DNA of 59,320 bases, taken from assembly GCA_029881035.1 (NCBI GenBank), contig JAOUNI010000011.1:1-59320 (forward strand). Direction: 5' to 3'. Under the pieces are notes generated by a model. The model did no database searches and was not told the origin of the DNA. It saw only the letters and a program-made list of their open reading frames with translations. The stretch's first letter is position 1. Every line of letters begins with the position of its first letter. Origin of the DNA: Gammaproteobacteria bacterium. GTDB taxonomy: Bacteria; Pseudomonadota; Gammaproteobacteria; SZUA-229. Shown one piece after another: positions 36,512-46,211 of this stretch. A program made the position numbers and the translations under genes.

Positions 36512-37956
36512 GTTACGATACCAGTAAATGGGAAGTCGTTATTGGTCTGGAAATTCATTGCCAGCTGGCGACCAGGTCTAAAATATTTTCAGGCGCCAGC
36601 ACCGCCTACGGTGCCGAACCCAATACCCAGGCCTGTGCCGTTGATCTGGCCTTACCCGGCGTGTTGCCTGTATTCAATAAAGAAGCATTACGTCTGGCGG
36701 TTAAATTTGGTCTGGCAGTTGAGGCTGAAATTGGCATGCGTTCGGTGTTCGACAGGAAAAATTATTTTTATCCTGATTCGCCCAAGGCTTACCAGATTAC
36801 GCAGATGGATCATCCCATTGTCGGCAAGGGCCACATGGATATCGAACTGGAAAATGGCGAGACCAAACGCATTGGCATTACCCGTGCACATCTGGAAGAA
36901 GATGCCGGTAAATCCATGCACGGTAGCTATCACGGTATGACCGGTATTGATTTAAACCGCGCCGGCACACCTTTGATTGAAATTGTTTCTGAACCGGACA
37001 TGCGCTCAGCGAAAGAAGCTGTCGCTTACATGAAAAAAATCCATTCACTGGTTCGATATATTGAAATTAGCGATGGCAACATGCAGGAAGGTTCATTCCG
37101 CTGTGACGCTAACGTTTCAGTACGCCCACACGGCCAGAAAGAATTTGGCACACGTGCTGAACTGAAAAATATTAATTCATTCCGCTTCGTCGAGAAGGCC
37201 ATCAATATTGAAATTGAGCGCCAGATCGACGTCATCGAAGATGGCGGTAAAGTGATTCAGGAAACGCGTTTATACGATGCGGATAAAAATGAAACTCGCT
37301 CTATGCGCAGTAAGGAAGAAGCTAACGATTACCGTTACTTCCCCGATCCTGATTTGTTGCCGGTAGTTATTGACGAAGCTTACATCGAGCAGATCAGAAA
37401 AGAACTGCCGGAATTGCCCGAGCAGAAAAAACAGCGTTATATGGCCGAGTATGAACTGTCGGCTTATGATGCTGCGGTGATTACAACTTCGAGAGAACTG
37501 GCGGCTTATTTTGAAACGGTCGCCAAAGAATGCGGTGATGCTAAATTATCCGCCAATTGGGTGACCGGTGAACTGGCGGCAAGACTGAATAAAGAAGAGC
37601 TGGAAATCACTGAATCAAAAGTAGATGCGGAAGCGTTTGCCGGCTTGTTGAAGCGCATTAAAGACAATACGATTTCCGGTAAAATTGCCAAGGATGTTTT
37701 TGAGGCTATGTGGCAGGGTGAAGGCAGTGCCGATCAAGTCATCGAAAGCAAAGGCCTGAAACAGATCACCGATAGTTCTGCGATTGAAGCCATGGTTGAT
37801 GAAGTCATTGCCAACAACCCGGCACAGTTTGCCGAGTTGAAAGGCGGCAAGGACAAGATGATGGGCTTCTTTGTCGGCCAGATCATGAAAGCTTCCGGCG
37901 GTAAAGCTAACCCCGGTCAGGTTAATCAATTGATGCAGAAAAAATTAAAAGATTAA
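36508..37956 (+). CDS. gatB: Asp-tRNA(Asn)/Glu-tRNA(Gln) amidotransferase subunit B
   Basis: A 482-residue kinase-like subunit that activates the tRNA-bound Glu or Asp and receives ammonia from GatA. It has [11 protein letters not shown] at the start, [16 protein letters not shown] in the core, [10 protein letters not shown], and a C-terminal helical YqeY-like tail ending [13 protein letters not shown]. Together with GatC and GatA it gives a complete complex. Whether it serves tRNA-Gln, tRNA-Asn or both depends on which synthetases the genome has. Confidence 0.97.
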   Translation: MSYDTSKWEVVIGLEIHCQLATRSKIFSGASTAYGAEPNTQACAVDLALPGVLPVFNKEALRLAVKFGLAVEAEIGMRSVFDRKNYFYPDSPKAYQITQMDHPIVGKGHMDIELENGETKRIGITRAHLEEDAGKSMHGSYHGMTGIDLNRAGTPLIEIVSEPDMRSAKEAVAYMKKIHSLVRYIEISDGNMQEGSFRCDANVSVRPHGQKEFGTRAELKNINSFRFVEKAINIEIERQIDVIEDGGKVIQETRLYDADKNETRSMRSKEEANDYRYFPDPDLLPVVIDEAYIEQIRKELPELPEQKKQRYMAEYELSAYDAAVITTSRELAAYFETVAKECGDAKLSANWVTGELAARLNKEELEITESKVDAEAFAGLLKRIKDNTISGKIAKDVFEAMWQGEGSADQVIESKGLKQITDSSAIEAMVDEVIANNPAQFAELKGGKDKMMGFFVGQIMKASGGKANPGQVNQLMQKKLKD

Positions 37957-37983
37957 CAATGTCATCACGGCGAGAATTTAAAT

Positions 37984-38319
37984 ATGAATGAATCTGAATT
38001 TATTGATCTGGCCGATGAAACTATCGAAGCCATTCAGGCCGCGATTGACGACAGCGGTGCCGACATTGATTACGATGAAGTTGGTGGTGTTTTGACGCTG
38101 GAGTTTGAAAACGGCAGCAAGATTATTTTCAGCAAACAGACGCCGTTAAAACAATTGTGGATGGCGGCCAAAGCCGGTGGCTTTCATTTTGAGTACGATG
38201 AAGTAGGCCAGCAGTGGCGGTGTGATAGCGGTGATAATGAAGAACTCTATGCCATGTTGAGCCGGCTCGCCTCCGAGCAGGCCGATGAATCAATCGAAAT
38301 AACACAGTTGATCGGGTGA
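37984..38319 (+). CDS. cyaY: Iron donor protein CyaY (bacterial frataxin)
   Basis: A 111-residue acidic frataxin (E. coli CyaY 106 residues) that binds iron and modulates iron-sulfur cluster assembly by IscS. It opens MNESEFIDLADETIEAIQAAID and has the acidic first helix and the conserved beta-sheet motif GSKIIFSKQTPLKQLWMAA followed by a Trp (QQWRCD). It lies 27 bp after gatB on the same strand, possibly as a fourth co-transcribed gene. Confidence 0.95.
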   Translation: MNESEFIDLADETIEAIQAAIDDSGADIDYDEVGGVLTLEFENGSKIIFSKQTPLKQLWMAAKAGGFHFEYDEVGQQWRCDSGDNEELYAMLSRLASEQADESIEITQLIG

Positions 38320-38389
38320 TTCTTCTGATAATCCATCATTTTCCTAAATTTTAAGCATGTATTAAGGTTAGCTCGTAAACTCCGTATCT

Positions 38390-39997
38390 ATGAATAATTA
38401 TCATTCAAATGCGCGGGTTATTGTCTTCAGGCTTGTTCTCCTGCTACTGATTTTAGTGCCTGCCACTTTAATGAGTTACAAGCTGTATGTGCTGGATTAT
38501 CCCCTCAAGGGATTGATGCCGGTGGTCAGTTATCAGGTTGAGCTGGCGATGCAGCTGGAAGGTTATGGCGAGGATATCAATGTCCGTACCTTCCTGCCTC
38601 GCACCGATTCACGGCAGCGAATACTGAGTGAGCTAAACGCCTCGGGCCAGTTTGTGCTCGACCAGCAAACCGACGGGCTTAACCGTCTGGCGGCATGGAA
38701 GGCAGACGCCGTAGAAGGGCAACAAAACATTCGTTATGTCTACCAGATTCAAACCAAACAATTGCGTTATGAATTACCGGTTGGTTCATTAATTCCTGAC
38801 AAATACCCGAGTAAACTGTCGAGCTATCTTCAGGCTGAGGACGGCATTCAGGTCGACGATCCACTCATTGCGCAGGAACTGACGAACATTCTGCCGCAGG
38901 GCGAACTTTATATTGCGGACGTTTTGGCACGCATCCACCGGCATCTGCAGGATAAGTTTGAGAATCGCAATTTCTCCGGCTTCACCGATGCCCTGACCGC
39001 ACTCAAATTAGGCGAGGCCAGTTGTAACGGCAAAAGTCGACTGTTTGTGGCGATGGCCAGGAAGATGAATATCCCGGCGCGTCTGGTCGGTGGTTTTATT
39101 ATGGACACGGGCAGCAAGCGCACCAGCCATCAATGGGTTGAGGCTTATGTGAATGGTTTCTGGGTGCCTTTTGATACCATCAATGATCACTTCGCAGAAA
39201 TTCCAGCCAACTACCTCACGCTTTATTATGGCGACGAGTCGCTATTCACACACAGTAAAAATATCAATTTCCAGTATGCCTTCACCACCAGTAAAAAAAT
39301 GGTACCGCGTGGTGATGCTCAGGAAGCCCTGGATGGTTCTGCACTGAACGTGTTAAATTTGTACAGCATGTTTGAACGTGTCGGTATTTCGCTGGACTTG
39401 CTGAAAGTGCTGCTGATGATCCCCATTGGCGCGCTGGTCACGGTGGTTTTCCGGAATGTCATTGGTCTGGAAACCTTTGGTACTTTTTTACCCGCCCTGA
39501 TCGCGGCCGCGGCCAGGGAAACGGGCCTGCTATGGGGATTGATTGGCTTCGTGCTGATTATTTTAATTACCGCCGTCATTCGCAAAGGCCTGGACTGGTT
39601 GCAGTTGCTGCATTCACCGAAGATGGCCGTGATCCTCGCTGTCGTGGTGTGGGTGATGATGAGCATGACCGTTACAGGCGTACACTTTGGTCTGTTCGAA
39701 CTGGCGCAGATGACTTTATTCCCGATTGCAATTTTGGCCATTACCGCAGAGCGTTTTTCGATTATGGTCGAAGAAGACGGTTACATTAAGTCGTTAAAAA
39801 TTATGCTGATGACATTGCTGGTAATTGCAGCGGCGTACGCGGTGATGTCTTCATTGTTTTTACAGGCATTATTTCTGGCTTTCCCCGAGTTGTTGTTTGT
39901 GGTGATGGCGTTGAACATCTGGCTGGGAAAATGGGTGGGCATGCGGCTGATGGAATTCTACCGATTCCGTCACCTTATCTTTGCGGGTAAACGCTGA
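38390..39997 (+). CDS. Membrane protein with transglutaminase-like domain and 7TM region
   Basis: A 535-residue protein. One N-terminal helix (about 10-30), a periplasmic part with a transglutaminase-like domain (about 170-290), and about seven C-terminal helices (340-520). In the transglutaminase fold a Cys occurs in LGEASCNGKSRLFVAMAR and a His in TSHQWVEAYVNGFWVPFDT, so the Cys/His/Asp triad may still be present, although the family is often annotated as inactive transglutaminase fused to 7TM. It is first in a four-gene chain: its stop overlaps the ATP-grasp gene. The start at 38390 lacks a strong ribosome site. Confidence 0.85.
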   Translation: MNNYHSNARVIVFRLVLLLLILVPATLMSYKLYVLDYPLKGLMPVVSYQVELAMQLEGYGEDINVRTFLPRTDSRQRILSELNASGQFVLDQQTDGLNRLAAWKADAVEGQQNIRYVYQIQTKQLRYELPVGSLIPDKYPSKLSSYLQAEDGIQVDDPLIAQELTNILPQGELYIADVLARIHRHLQDKFENRNFSGFTDALTALKLGEASCNGKSRLFVAMARKMNIPARLVGGFIMDTGSKRTSHQWVEAYVNGFWVPFDTINDHFAEIPANYLTLYYGDESLFTHSKNINFQYAFTTSKKMVPRGDAQEALDGSALNVLNLYSMFERVGISLDLLKVLLMIPIGALVTVVFRNVIGLETFGTFLPALIAAAARETGLLWGLIGFVLIILITAVIRKGLDWLQLLHSPKMAVILAVVVWVMMSMTVTGVHFGLFELAQMTLFPIAILAITAERFSIMVEEDGYIKSLKIMLMTLLVIAAAYAVMSSLFLQALFLAFPELLFVVMALNIWLGKWVGMRLMEFYRFRHLIFAGKR

Positions 39998-40923
39998 TGA
40001 TATTTTTGCGCTGGCTTAAATCCCTGAAGGAAATCCAGAATCGGGCCGCCGGCGTGCTTTCGATTAACAATCGCAATCTCGGTTTTATCTATCCGCATAA
40101 TCAGCGGCGTGATTTTCCCATTGCCAATAATAAATTGCTATGCAAAGAGACATTGTCAGCCGTCGGGGTTGCGGTTCCTGATACTCATTTTAGTTACAGT
40201 TATTTTTATGAGTTAAGAGATATTCATCACGACCTGTCGTCACTGGCTGATTTTGTCATCAAACCCGCCAATGGTAGCGGTGGCAACGGCATCATTGTGA
40301 TCGTGAAAAAAGCGGAGGGCGGCTGGTGTTCTGCAGGCGGCAGTTTTTATGGTGTCGAAGAGATAAAGAAGCATATATCTGACATTATCTTTGGTGTGTA
40401 TTCACACGGCATGCAGGACACTGCCGTGATCGAACAGCGTATCGTGCAGCATGAACGTATGAATGCAATTTGCGACCTCGGTCTGGCAGATGTCAGGATA
40501 ATTTTATTCAACGAACAGCCGGTGATGGCGATGTCGCGCATTCCCACCAGTGAGTCAGATGGCAAAGCTAATTTACATCAGGGCGCTATCGGTCTTGGTA
40601 TCAACATCGAAACCGGTAGAACGCAACATGCAATCAAAGCCGGCAAGTCAATTACACATCATCCGGACAGTCAGCAGGCATTGCTGGATATCGCGATTCC
40701 TTACTGGCAGGAAGCGATGATAATGGCAGTGAAGTCGGCCAAAGCCGTACCGTTAAAGTATTTAGGCGTAGATATCGCGATCGCAGAGCAGGGGCCGGTG
40801 ATGATAGAAATCAATGCCCGGCCCGGCATCGAAATACAGAACGCGAATAACACACCCATGCGCCTGCCACTCGATAAAATTCTTAATAATAGTAAAGCAA
40901 TGGCGGGTGGTTCGAGTCAGTGA
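39997..40923 (+). CDS. ATP-grasp ligase, alpha-L-glutamate ligase-like (RimK-related)
   Basis: A 308-residue ATP-grasp protein. Nucleotide-binding elements are FVIKPANGSGGNGI, LADVRIILFNEQPV and the metal site YLGVDIAI followed by PVMIEINARPGIEIQNAN. The family is related to RimK (adds glutamate to ribosomal protein S6) and, by family knowledge, is usually encoded with a transglutaminase-like 7TM protein, as here. The acceptor of the amide bond is unknown. Overlaps with both neighbours (1 bp before, 4 bp after) show one transcription and translation unit. Confidence 0.9.
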   Translation: MIFLRWLKSLKEIQNRAAGVLSINNRNLGFIYPHNQRRDFPIANNKLLCKETLSAVGVAVPDTHFSYSYFYELRDIHHDLSSLADFVIKPANGSGGNGIIVIVKKAEGGWCSAGGSFYGVEEIKKHISDIIFGVYSHGMQDTAVIEQRIVQHERMNAICDLGLADVRIILFNEQPVMAMSRIPTSESDGKANLHQGAIGLGINIETGRTQHAIKAGKSITHHPDSQQALLDIAIPYWQEAMIMAVKSAKAVPLKYLGVDIAIAEQGPVMIEINARPGIEIQNANNTPMRLPLDKILNNSKAMAGGSSQ

Positions 40924-42848
40924 CACGTTTATTAAAAGAAAGTTTTGTACCGGTGTTGCTGGTGGTAGCGGCTATATTTATGCTCGTCTACTACTCCAAC
41001 TATGTAGCAGACCTTGATGCTGATCAGGTGACAGTGATAGAAATTCCGGTGCAGGTCATTCAGCAGGATAGTGATTCGGATGAGGCTCTTGCTGATGAAA
41101 CCTCGGTTGATGAAGGTATTGATGAGCTGGCAGTGATGCGGCAGGATGAACCAGAGTCTGCTCATGCTTATGCACTGTTAAAAAGCAAACAGTGGAAAAT
41201 GGCAGAGGAAGCCTATCTCGAATTAATTAAAAATCATGATAGCTCACAGATCAGGGCGGACCTTGCTTATATTTATTACAAACAGAAATTGTATGAGCAA
41301 GCTTTGCCGCAGTTGACTCTGGCGTTAGCCCATGAGCCAGTTTATCTGTCGGCTTATTACTATCGGGCAAAAGTGTATTCAAGAATGGAACGCCTGGTCG
41401 AGGCTGAAAAAGATTATTTGTCATTCATCAAGGCATCGCCGCAGCATTATTACGCACATTTTTATCTGGGTTACATCAAGTATAAGCAGGGAAGTTTTAA
41501 CGAGGCGATAGATTTTTTTATACTGGCATCGAAGTTGGCCTCAGGAAAAAATAAATCAAAAGCATTTAACTATCTGGCAAAAAGTTATCAGCGCATGGGT
41601 GAAGAATTTTATCCGCAGGCCAGAGAGGCTTACCAGTCCTCGATCAGGCTTTCGCCCGGTGATGTTAATCCACGCCTGGGTATTGCCAGTCTGTTGCCTG
41701 ATACCGAGCAAGGAAGGCTTGAGGCGGAAGAGTTATATCTTCAGGTTTTAAATCTAAAGCCTAATGAGGCACGCGCCTATTCACGTCTTGCGGCTATTTA
41801 TAAAAAACAGGGCCGAGATCTGGAAGCGCAAAAAGCCTATGAACAGGCTGTTGAGTTTAATCCATCGAATGTGTCATCAAGGTATAACCTGGGGCTGGTG
41901 CTGCTGGGTAAGGAAAAATGGCAGGAAGCGGCGGATCAGTTTCAGTCGGTGGTCAATATTAAATCGAATCATGCCCGGGCGGTGTTTAATCTGGGACGTG
42001 CTTATTATAAATTGAAAAACTATGATCAGGCGCTGTCGCATTATCAGAAAGCGCTGGACATTCGAAAAGGCGATTATCCCGAGGTAGCGATTAATATTGG
42101 CCTGATTTACAGCGCCAAAAAAGATTACCAGAAAGCTATTGAGATTTATAAAACGGCTTTGCAGAAGGATGCTAAATCTGCCAAGTTGTATTACAACCTG
42201 GGTCTGGCTTATAGCAAATCGGGCCAGGAAGAAAAAGGCATGAGTTCATACCTGTTGGCCATTAAATATAAACCGGATTACGCACAGGCCTGGTATAACG
42301 TGGCAAAAATTCATAGCAAAAAAGATCAATTCAAAGAAGCGGTAACGGCTTATAAAAAGGCGCTGGAGATAAAGCCGGGCTATCTTACGGCGCAACTGAA
42401 TCTGGCCGTGGCTTTGAGCCGGATAGGTGAGCTCGAGCAGGCAGAAATGGTTTATCGACAGGTGCTGTCGGAGAGTCCTCGATATTTTTCTGCCTGGCTT
42501 AATCTTGGTTTAGTGTTATTGGATCAGCACCGGGACAATGAAGCGGAAGATGTTTTTTACCAGGCTGCACAGCTCGATACGGAAGATCATAAGGTGATTA
42601 GTTTATTGGCCAGAGCACTGCTCAATCAGGATAAATTAGCAGAAGCTGAAAATTATTACCGTATTGCGCTTGATATGAAGCCGGATAGTCATAGCTATCG
42701 TCTGGAATATATCCGGGTATTAATGAAGAGAGAAAAATACGACATAGCGACCATTGAGGCAGAAAAAGGCATGAAACTTTTTCCCGATGACGAACAGATA
42801 AAAGAAGAAAATAACAAGATAAACATAAAACTAGATATACAGTCATGA
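40920..42848 (+). CDS. Large TPR protein with N-terminal membrane anchor
   Basis: A 642-residue protein starting at a GTG that overlaps the ATP-grasp stop (GTGA). A hydrophobic helix (about 10-28) anchors an acidic linker (about 35-75), then around fifteen TPR repeats run to the C-terminus (for example ARAVFNLGRAYYKLKNYDQA and AQAWYNVAKIHSKKDQFKEA). The topology suggests a periplasmic TPR solenoid attached to the inner membrane, which could scaffold assembly or bridge to the outer-membrane protein coded next. Confidence 0.88.
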   Translation: MTRLLKESFVPVLLVVAAIFMLVYYSNYVADLDADQVTVIEIPVQVIQQDSDSDEALADETSVDEGIDELAVMRQDEPESAHAYALLKSKQWKMAEEAYLELIKNHDSSQIRADLAYIYYKQKLYEQALPQLTLALAHEPVYLSAYYYRAKVYSRMERLVEAEKDYLSFIKASPQHYYAHFYLGYIKYKQGSFNEAIDFFILASKLASGKNKSKAFNYLAKSYQRMGEEFYPQAREAYQSSIRLSPGDVNPRLGIASLLPDTEQGRLEAEELYLQVLNLKPNEARAYSRLAAIYKKQGRDLEAQKAYEQAVEFNPSNVSSRYNLGLVLLGKEKWQEAADQFQSVVNIKSNHARAVFNLGRAYYKLKNYDQALSHYQKALDIRKGDYPEVAINIGLIYSAKKDYQKAIEIYKTALQKDAKSAKLYYNLGLAYSKSGQEEKGMSSYLLAIKYKPDYAQAWYNVAKIHSKKDQFKEAVTAYKKALEIKPGYLTAQLNLAVALSRIGELEQAEMVYRQVLSESPRYFSAWLNLGLVLLDQHRDNEAEDVFYQAAQLDTEDHKVISLLARALLNQDKLAEAENYYRIALDMKPDSHSYRLEYIRVLMKREKYDIATIEAEKGMKLFPDDEQIKEENNKINIKLDIQS

Positions 42849-42859
42849 GGACTTTGAGA

Positions 42860-44071
42860 ATGAATAACAAGTTGTTGTTAAAAATACTGCCGTTTTCAGT
42901 GTACATGGTAAGCATGCCTGTATTTGGACAAGACATAAACTGGTCAATAGAAACGGGTCTGGGTTATGAGAGCAATGTTTTTCATGCGCCCGATCACGCA
43001 TATGTTGATACTGCATTGCCATCAACACGTCCTGCTGGCATTGCGGTTACGCCAGTTGAAAAAGATGGCATGTTTGTGCCAATAGATGTTCAGGTCGATC
43101 TAAGAAATAAAATAAATGACAGCTCGAATTTCATCAGTGGAATTGGCCTGGATACAAAATTTATGCTGGACTCAGATCTATCGGACGCAAGCCAGACCAA
43201 TGTCGATCTTGATCTGGGTTTTGAATATCTGTTAACAAAAACCATGAAGAGTAAAAAAATTAAAAAGGCGGGCAATGCTTATATTGGTGCTTTTGTATCT
43301 ACGCATAATCAGGTTTATGTTGACAGCGATAGCGGTTTGCCAAAAACCACGACAGGCGGCACCAGTTTGTCGGACAAATACAGCTATCAGAGCATTGGTC
43401 TGAAAGCGTCGTATGATCGTAGTGTCGGCAAGATGTGGTATATGGCTGGATTCGTTTATGAAAACCTGAATTACGAAGCGCCAGCTTCGGGTGCGGAGTA
43501 CGATCATACTCTCAATAAAATTGAGTTAGGCATTGGTCGTGAATTAACCAGGTCCACAGACCTGAAGTTTAATTATAGCCATTCTGTACGCGATTACAGC
43601 AAACGTTATTCGCGAGATGCGGCCACAGGGACCTACAACTCGACGCTGAATGATCTGCTCAACTATACCTATGATGACTTCGGTTTGACCCTGGCGCATA
43701 AAGCGACCGATGATTTGAAGCTGTATCTGGATATGAGTAATACCACACGTACCGATGCATTCGAAGCTTATAATGATTACTCAAAAACAGATTTCGCTAT
43801 TCGTGCACGTTATAAATATTCCGACAAAATAAAAATACGCGCCAAAATAAAATCATCGTCTACAAATTATGACAATGCTTATAATTTCGATGATAACACT
43901 CGTGGAGGCAAAGAAAATTCAGGCTTTGATCTGGATCTAAAAGTTGAGCATGAATGGAATAAGAATAAAGTTTATTATGTCGAGTTAAATCATACTGATC
44001 GTAAGTCAACGGATGATCGATATGATTACACGGATGAAGTGGTAATGATTGGAGCGAAGTGGGAATATTAA
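42860..44071 (+). CDS. Outer-membrane beta-barrel protein
   Basis: A 403-residue protein with signal peptide (MNNKLLLKILPFSVYMVSMPVFGQ) and a mature sequence rich in alternating Tyr/Asp/Lys beta strands ending in an aromatic pattern (VMIGAKWEY, C-terminal Tyr), typical of an outer-membrane barrel of about 16-18 strands. I start it at 42860 because GAGGA (42847-42851) is correctly spaced; the ATG at 42845 that overlaps the previous stop is an alternative. Last in the four-gene operon. Substrate unknown; barrels of this size with TPR partners can export or modify surface polymers. Confidence 0.82.
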   Translation: MNNKLLLKILPFSVYMVSMPVFGQDINWSIETGLGYESNVFHAPDHAYVDTALPSTRPAGIAVTPVEKDGMFVPIDVQVDLRNKINDSSNFISGIGLDTKFMLDSDLSDASQTNVDLDLGFEYLLTKTMKSKKIKKAGNAYIGAFVSTHNQVYVDSDSGLPKTTTGGTSLSDKYSYQSIGLKASYDRSVGKMWYMAGFVYENLNYEAPASGAEYDHTLNKIELGIGRELTRSTDLKFNYSHSVRDYSKRYSRDAATGTYNSTLNDLLNYTYDDFGLTLAHKATDDLKLYLDMSNTTRTDAFEAYNDYSKTDFAIRARYKYSDKIKIRAKIKSSSTNYDNAYNFDDNTRGGKENSGFDLDLKVEHEWNKNKVYYVELNHTDRKSTDDRYDYTDEVVMIGAKWEY

Positions 44072-44091
44072 TTAATCGCTATTAATTAGTT

Positions 44092-44120
44092 CTCGTTCCC
44101 GTGCTCTGCGTGGGAACGAG
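44092..44120. repeat. Intergenic palindrome, CTCGTTCCC type
   Basis: CTCGTTCCC (44092-44100) and GGGAACGAG (44112-44120) form a 9-bp stem with loop GTGCTCTGCGT. The type CTCGTTCCCACGCTCTGCGTGGGAACG is, to my recollection, a widespread extragenic repeat in proteobacteria; here one or two bases differ. No clear T-run follows, so it is not a good terminator. Confidence 0.7.
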
Positions 44121-44156
44121 ATAGTCGCTGTCATTTCGATAAAGTGTAGCTCTAGT

Positions 44157-44187
44157 AGCCCGGATGAAGTGTAATGAAATCCGGGCT
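44157..44187. repeat. Intergenic palindrome, AGCCCGGAT type
   Basis: AGCCCGGAT (44157-44165) pairs with ATCCGGGCT (44179-44187). GTAGCCCGGAT-gaagcg-ATCCGGGC elements are common extragenic repeats in proteobacteria (family knowledge). Together with the palindrome at 44092 it fills the gap 44072-44289; the remainder (44190-44289) shows nothing clear. Confidence 0.7.
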
Positions 44188-44289
44188 GCCTGAATTATGA
44201 TGATGTTGTCTGTTTCCGGCGGCGGGTTCATCTGGTCGAAAGCAGTCACTCATTTCAGTGTAATGCCGTTTTCTCTGCGGGAATCGCTT

Positions 44290-45264
44290 TTATTCCGGAA
44301 ACTGATTAAACGCCGTAACAAACTCATCCCATTCCTTAAACTGGTTGTTTTGTAATTTCTCTATCCACGCACTCGTTTTTCTGTTGTCAGATATTTTCGC
44401 CAGGCTGTTAAGCGTTTTCAGGCTGTTGTTTCTGTCTTGCAGTGACTGCCTGATGTAGAGGGCGCGTAGTAGTTTGTCCTGTGCGGCTTCCGGCTGGTTT
44501 TGTTGTATAAGTACGTCGGCCCATTCCTGCAGGGTGGCGGCGATGCCGGGGCGGTTGGTTTGTTTTCGGTAGATGTCGAGCGCTTCGGCAAACAGTGTTT
44601 CCTGTTCTTTCGGGTCGCTACTGAGTGCGGCTTTGAAGCGGGCGAGTCGGGCTTTATTTGCTGGGTTTTGTTCGCTCGATTTTATTTGCTGTTCGAACTT
44701 TTCTGTCCATTGTTTTACTTCGCCGTTATTGTTGGCAGTCATTTCTGCGATGGCGATGCGGGTGCGGTTTTGCATGGCAGCCAGGGTGTAGGCATTGTTG
44801 CTGTTATTAGCCAGCAGTGGTTGCAGAATTTCTTTGGCCTGATTTAGTTGATTGTTTTCGATGGCGATGGAGGATTCGATAATGCGGATATGGTCATTGA
44901 GTGATGCCATGTTTTCGCGCTCGATAATATTTTTTGCCTGCTTGAGGTAGGCTTCGGCGGTGTCTATGTTGCCGAGGCTCAAATGGCTTTTTGACAGATT
45001 GAGGCAGCTGGAAGCGATACCGTACTGATGGTCAATGCTGCGAAAATCGCGCAGGGCATTGTTGAAGTAGGAAATTGCCAGTTCCTGTTTGCTGTCGTTG
45101 TAGTGATTAACGCCAATACTGAGTGCATTGTTAGCCGCTTCAATGGCCTCAGGCTGTTTTTCGTCGGGACCACTGACGCAGGCCGTGGTGACTGCGGTGA
45201 TAACCATAACAGCGAGAATATTTTTTATTTTTCCGGCGATGTGTTTCATAGTGATGTTAGTCAT
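44290..45264 (-). CDS. TPR-containing lipoprotein of an MCE operon
   Basis: A 324-residue predicted lipoprotein: N-terminal hydrophobic segment then lipobox TTAC at about Cys29, and several TPR-like helices (about 40-300). It overlaps the MCE gene by 8 bp and is last in mlaE-ATPase-mlaD-TPR. In many lipid-transport operons the final gene codes for an outer-membrane or periplasmic lipoprotein partner; the TPR solenoid could bind the MCE protein or the outer membrane. No specific family name is recognised. Confidence 0.75.
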   Translation of the reverse strand: MTNITMKHIAGKIKNILAVMVITAVTTACVSGPDEKQPEAIEAANNALSIGVNHYNDSKQELAISYFNNALRDFRSIDHQYGIASSCLNLSKSHLSLGNIDTAEAYLKQAKNIIERENMASLNDHIRIIESSIAIENNQLNQAKEILQPLLANNSNNAYTLAAMQNRTRIAIAEMTANNNGEVKQWTEKFEQQIKSSEQNPANKARLARFKAALSSDPKEQETLFAEALDIYRKQTNRPGIAATLQEWADVLIQQNQPEAAQDKLLRALYIRQSLQDRNNSLKTLNSLAKISDNRKTSAWIEKLQNNQFKEWDEFVTAFNQFPE

Positions 45265-46171
45265 TCGCGGGTGCTGGCGCGGTTAATGTATCGGTGCTGT
45301 CAGTGGGTTTCATGGCCGAAGAAAGTGGCCAGATACGCTGAGTTGCTTTGATAGTTTTATCGGCTTCTTTTAATAGTGGTCCGATTTTATTGACCAGTTC
45401 AGGCATATCGGCAATTTGTTTGTTGATTTGTTGGAGAGTGGTTCTGAGTTCTTCGGTGACATCGACCATGTTAGTGGCAATAGTCTTAACATTGTGTTCC
45501 ATTTCTTTTTCGTAGAGCGCGCTGCCGATGAGACCTTTACCAGCAATCATGTGCTGGGTGATGTTACGAATATCGGTTGTCAGTACATTCATATTGTCGA
45601 GCGTGACTTTCAGTTTGTTGTGATCAATGGCGGAAAGCACGTTGTTCATTTTCTTGATGGAGTCTTCCAGTGAAAAAAATATAGGCTCTATTTTTGCCAT
45701 CATCTCTTTAATGTTGAAGGCTTCGTTGATGGCTATAGTGCTGCCGTCTTCCAGTAGTTCTTTGCGGGTTGATCCGGGGGTGATTTCAATTACCGATTTT
45801 TGTACCACGGCAAAGTTGAAACTGCTGAGTGTAGCTACAGAATCTTCACGCAACAGGTTGTGATATTTTTTGAGAATTTGCATCGTCAGAATAACTTTAT
45901 TATTGTCGGTAATATCTACCGAGGTGACAGTGCCCGCAGGCAGGCCAGAAATAACGACTTCAGTGTCCTTGTTGACGGCTTGAATGGACTGAAGTTCGCC
46001 GTATATAGTGATGTTGTCTTCAAACAGGTTTTTGGTTTTACCTGATGACAGCAGTAGTCCAAGTAGAATGAACATGGCGACTAGTACAAAGATGCCTACA
46101 ATACGTTCCTGAGTGCTGTAACTGATTCGGTGTATATAATGTGTGCGGGGCTCCTGACGTCTTTCTTGCAT
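45257..46171 (-). CDS. MlaD-like MCE domain protein
   Basis: A 304-residue MCE protein. One membrane helix (about 25-43) is followed by an MCE domain (about 48-130; DTEVVISGLPAGTVTSVDI and VATLSSFNFAVVQKSVIEITPGS), then a long coiled-coil-like region (about 150-275) and a Pro/Thr-rich tail. MCE proteins form hexameric rings that conduct lipids across the periplasm. The long C-terminal helix is more like the PqiB/tubular MCE type or Mycobacterium Mce than short E. coli MlaD (183 residues). It lies 40 bp after the ATPase gene. Confidence 0.9.
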   Translation of the reverse strand: MQERRQEPRTHYIHRISYSTQERIVGIFVLVAMFILLGLLLSSGKTKNLFEDNITIYGELQSIQAVNKDTEVVISGLPAGTVTSVDITDNNKVILTMQILKKYHNLLREDSVATLSSFNFAVVQKSVIEITPGSTRKELLEDGSTIAINEAFNIKEMMAKIEPIFFSLEDSIKKMNNVLSAIDHNKLKVTLDNMNVLTTDIRNITQHMIAGKGLIGSALYEKEMEHNVKTIATNMVDVTEELRTTLQQINKQIADMPELVNKIGPLLKEADKTIKATQRIWPLSSAMKPTDSTDTLTAPAPAND

Positions 46172-46211
46172 AATTTTTATTTCCTGTTCAAGGGGCCTCT
46201 ATTAATTTACT

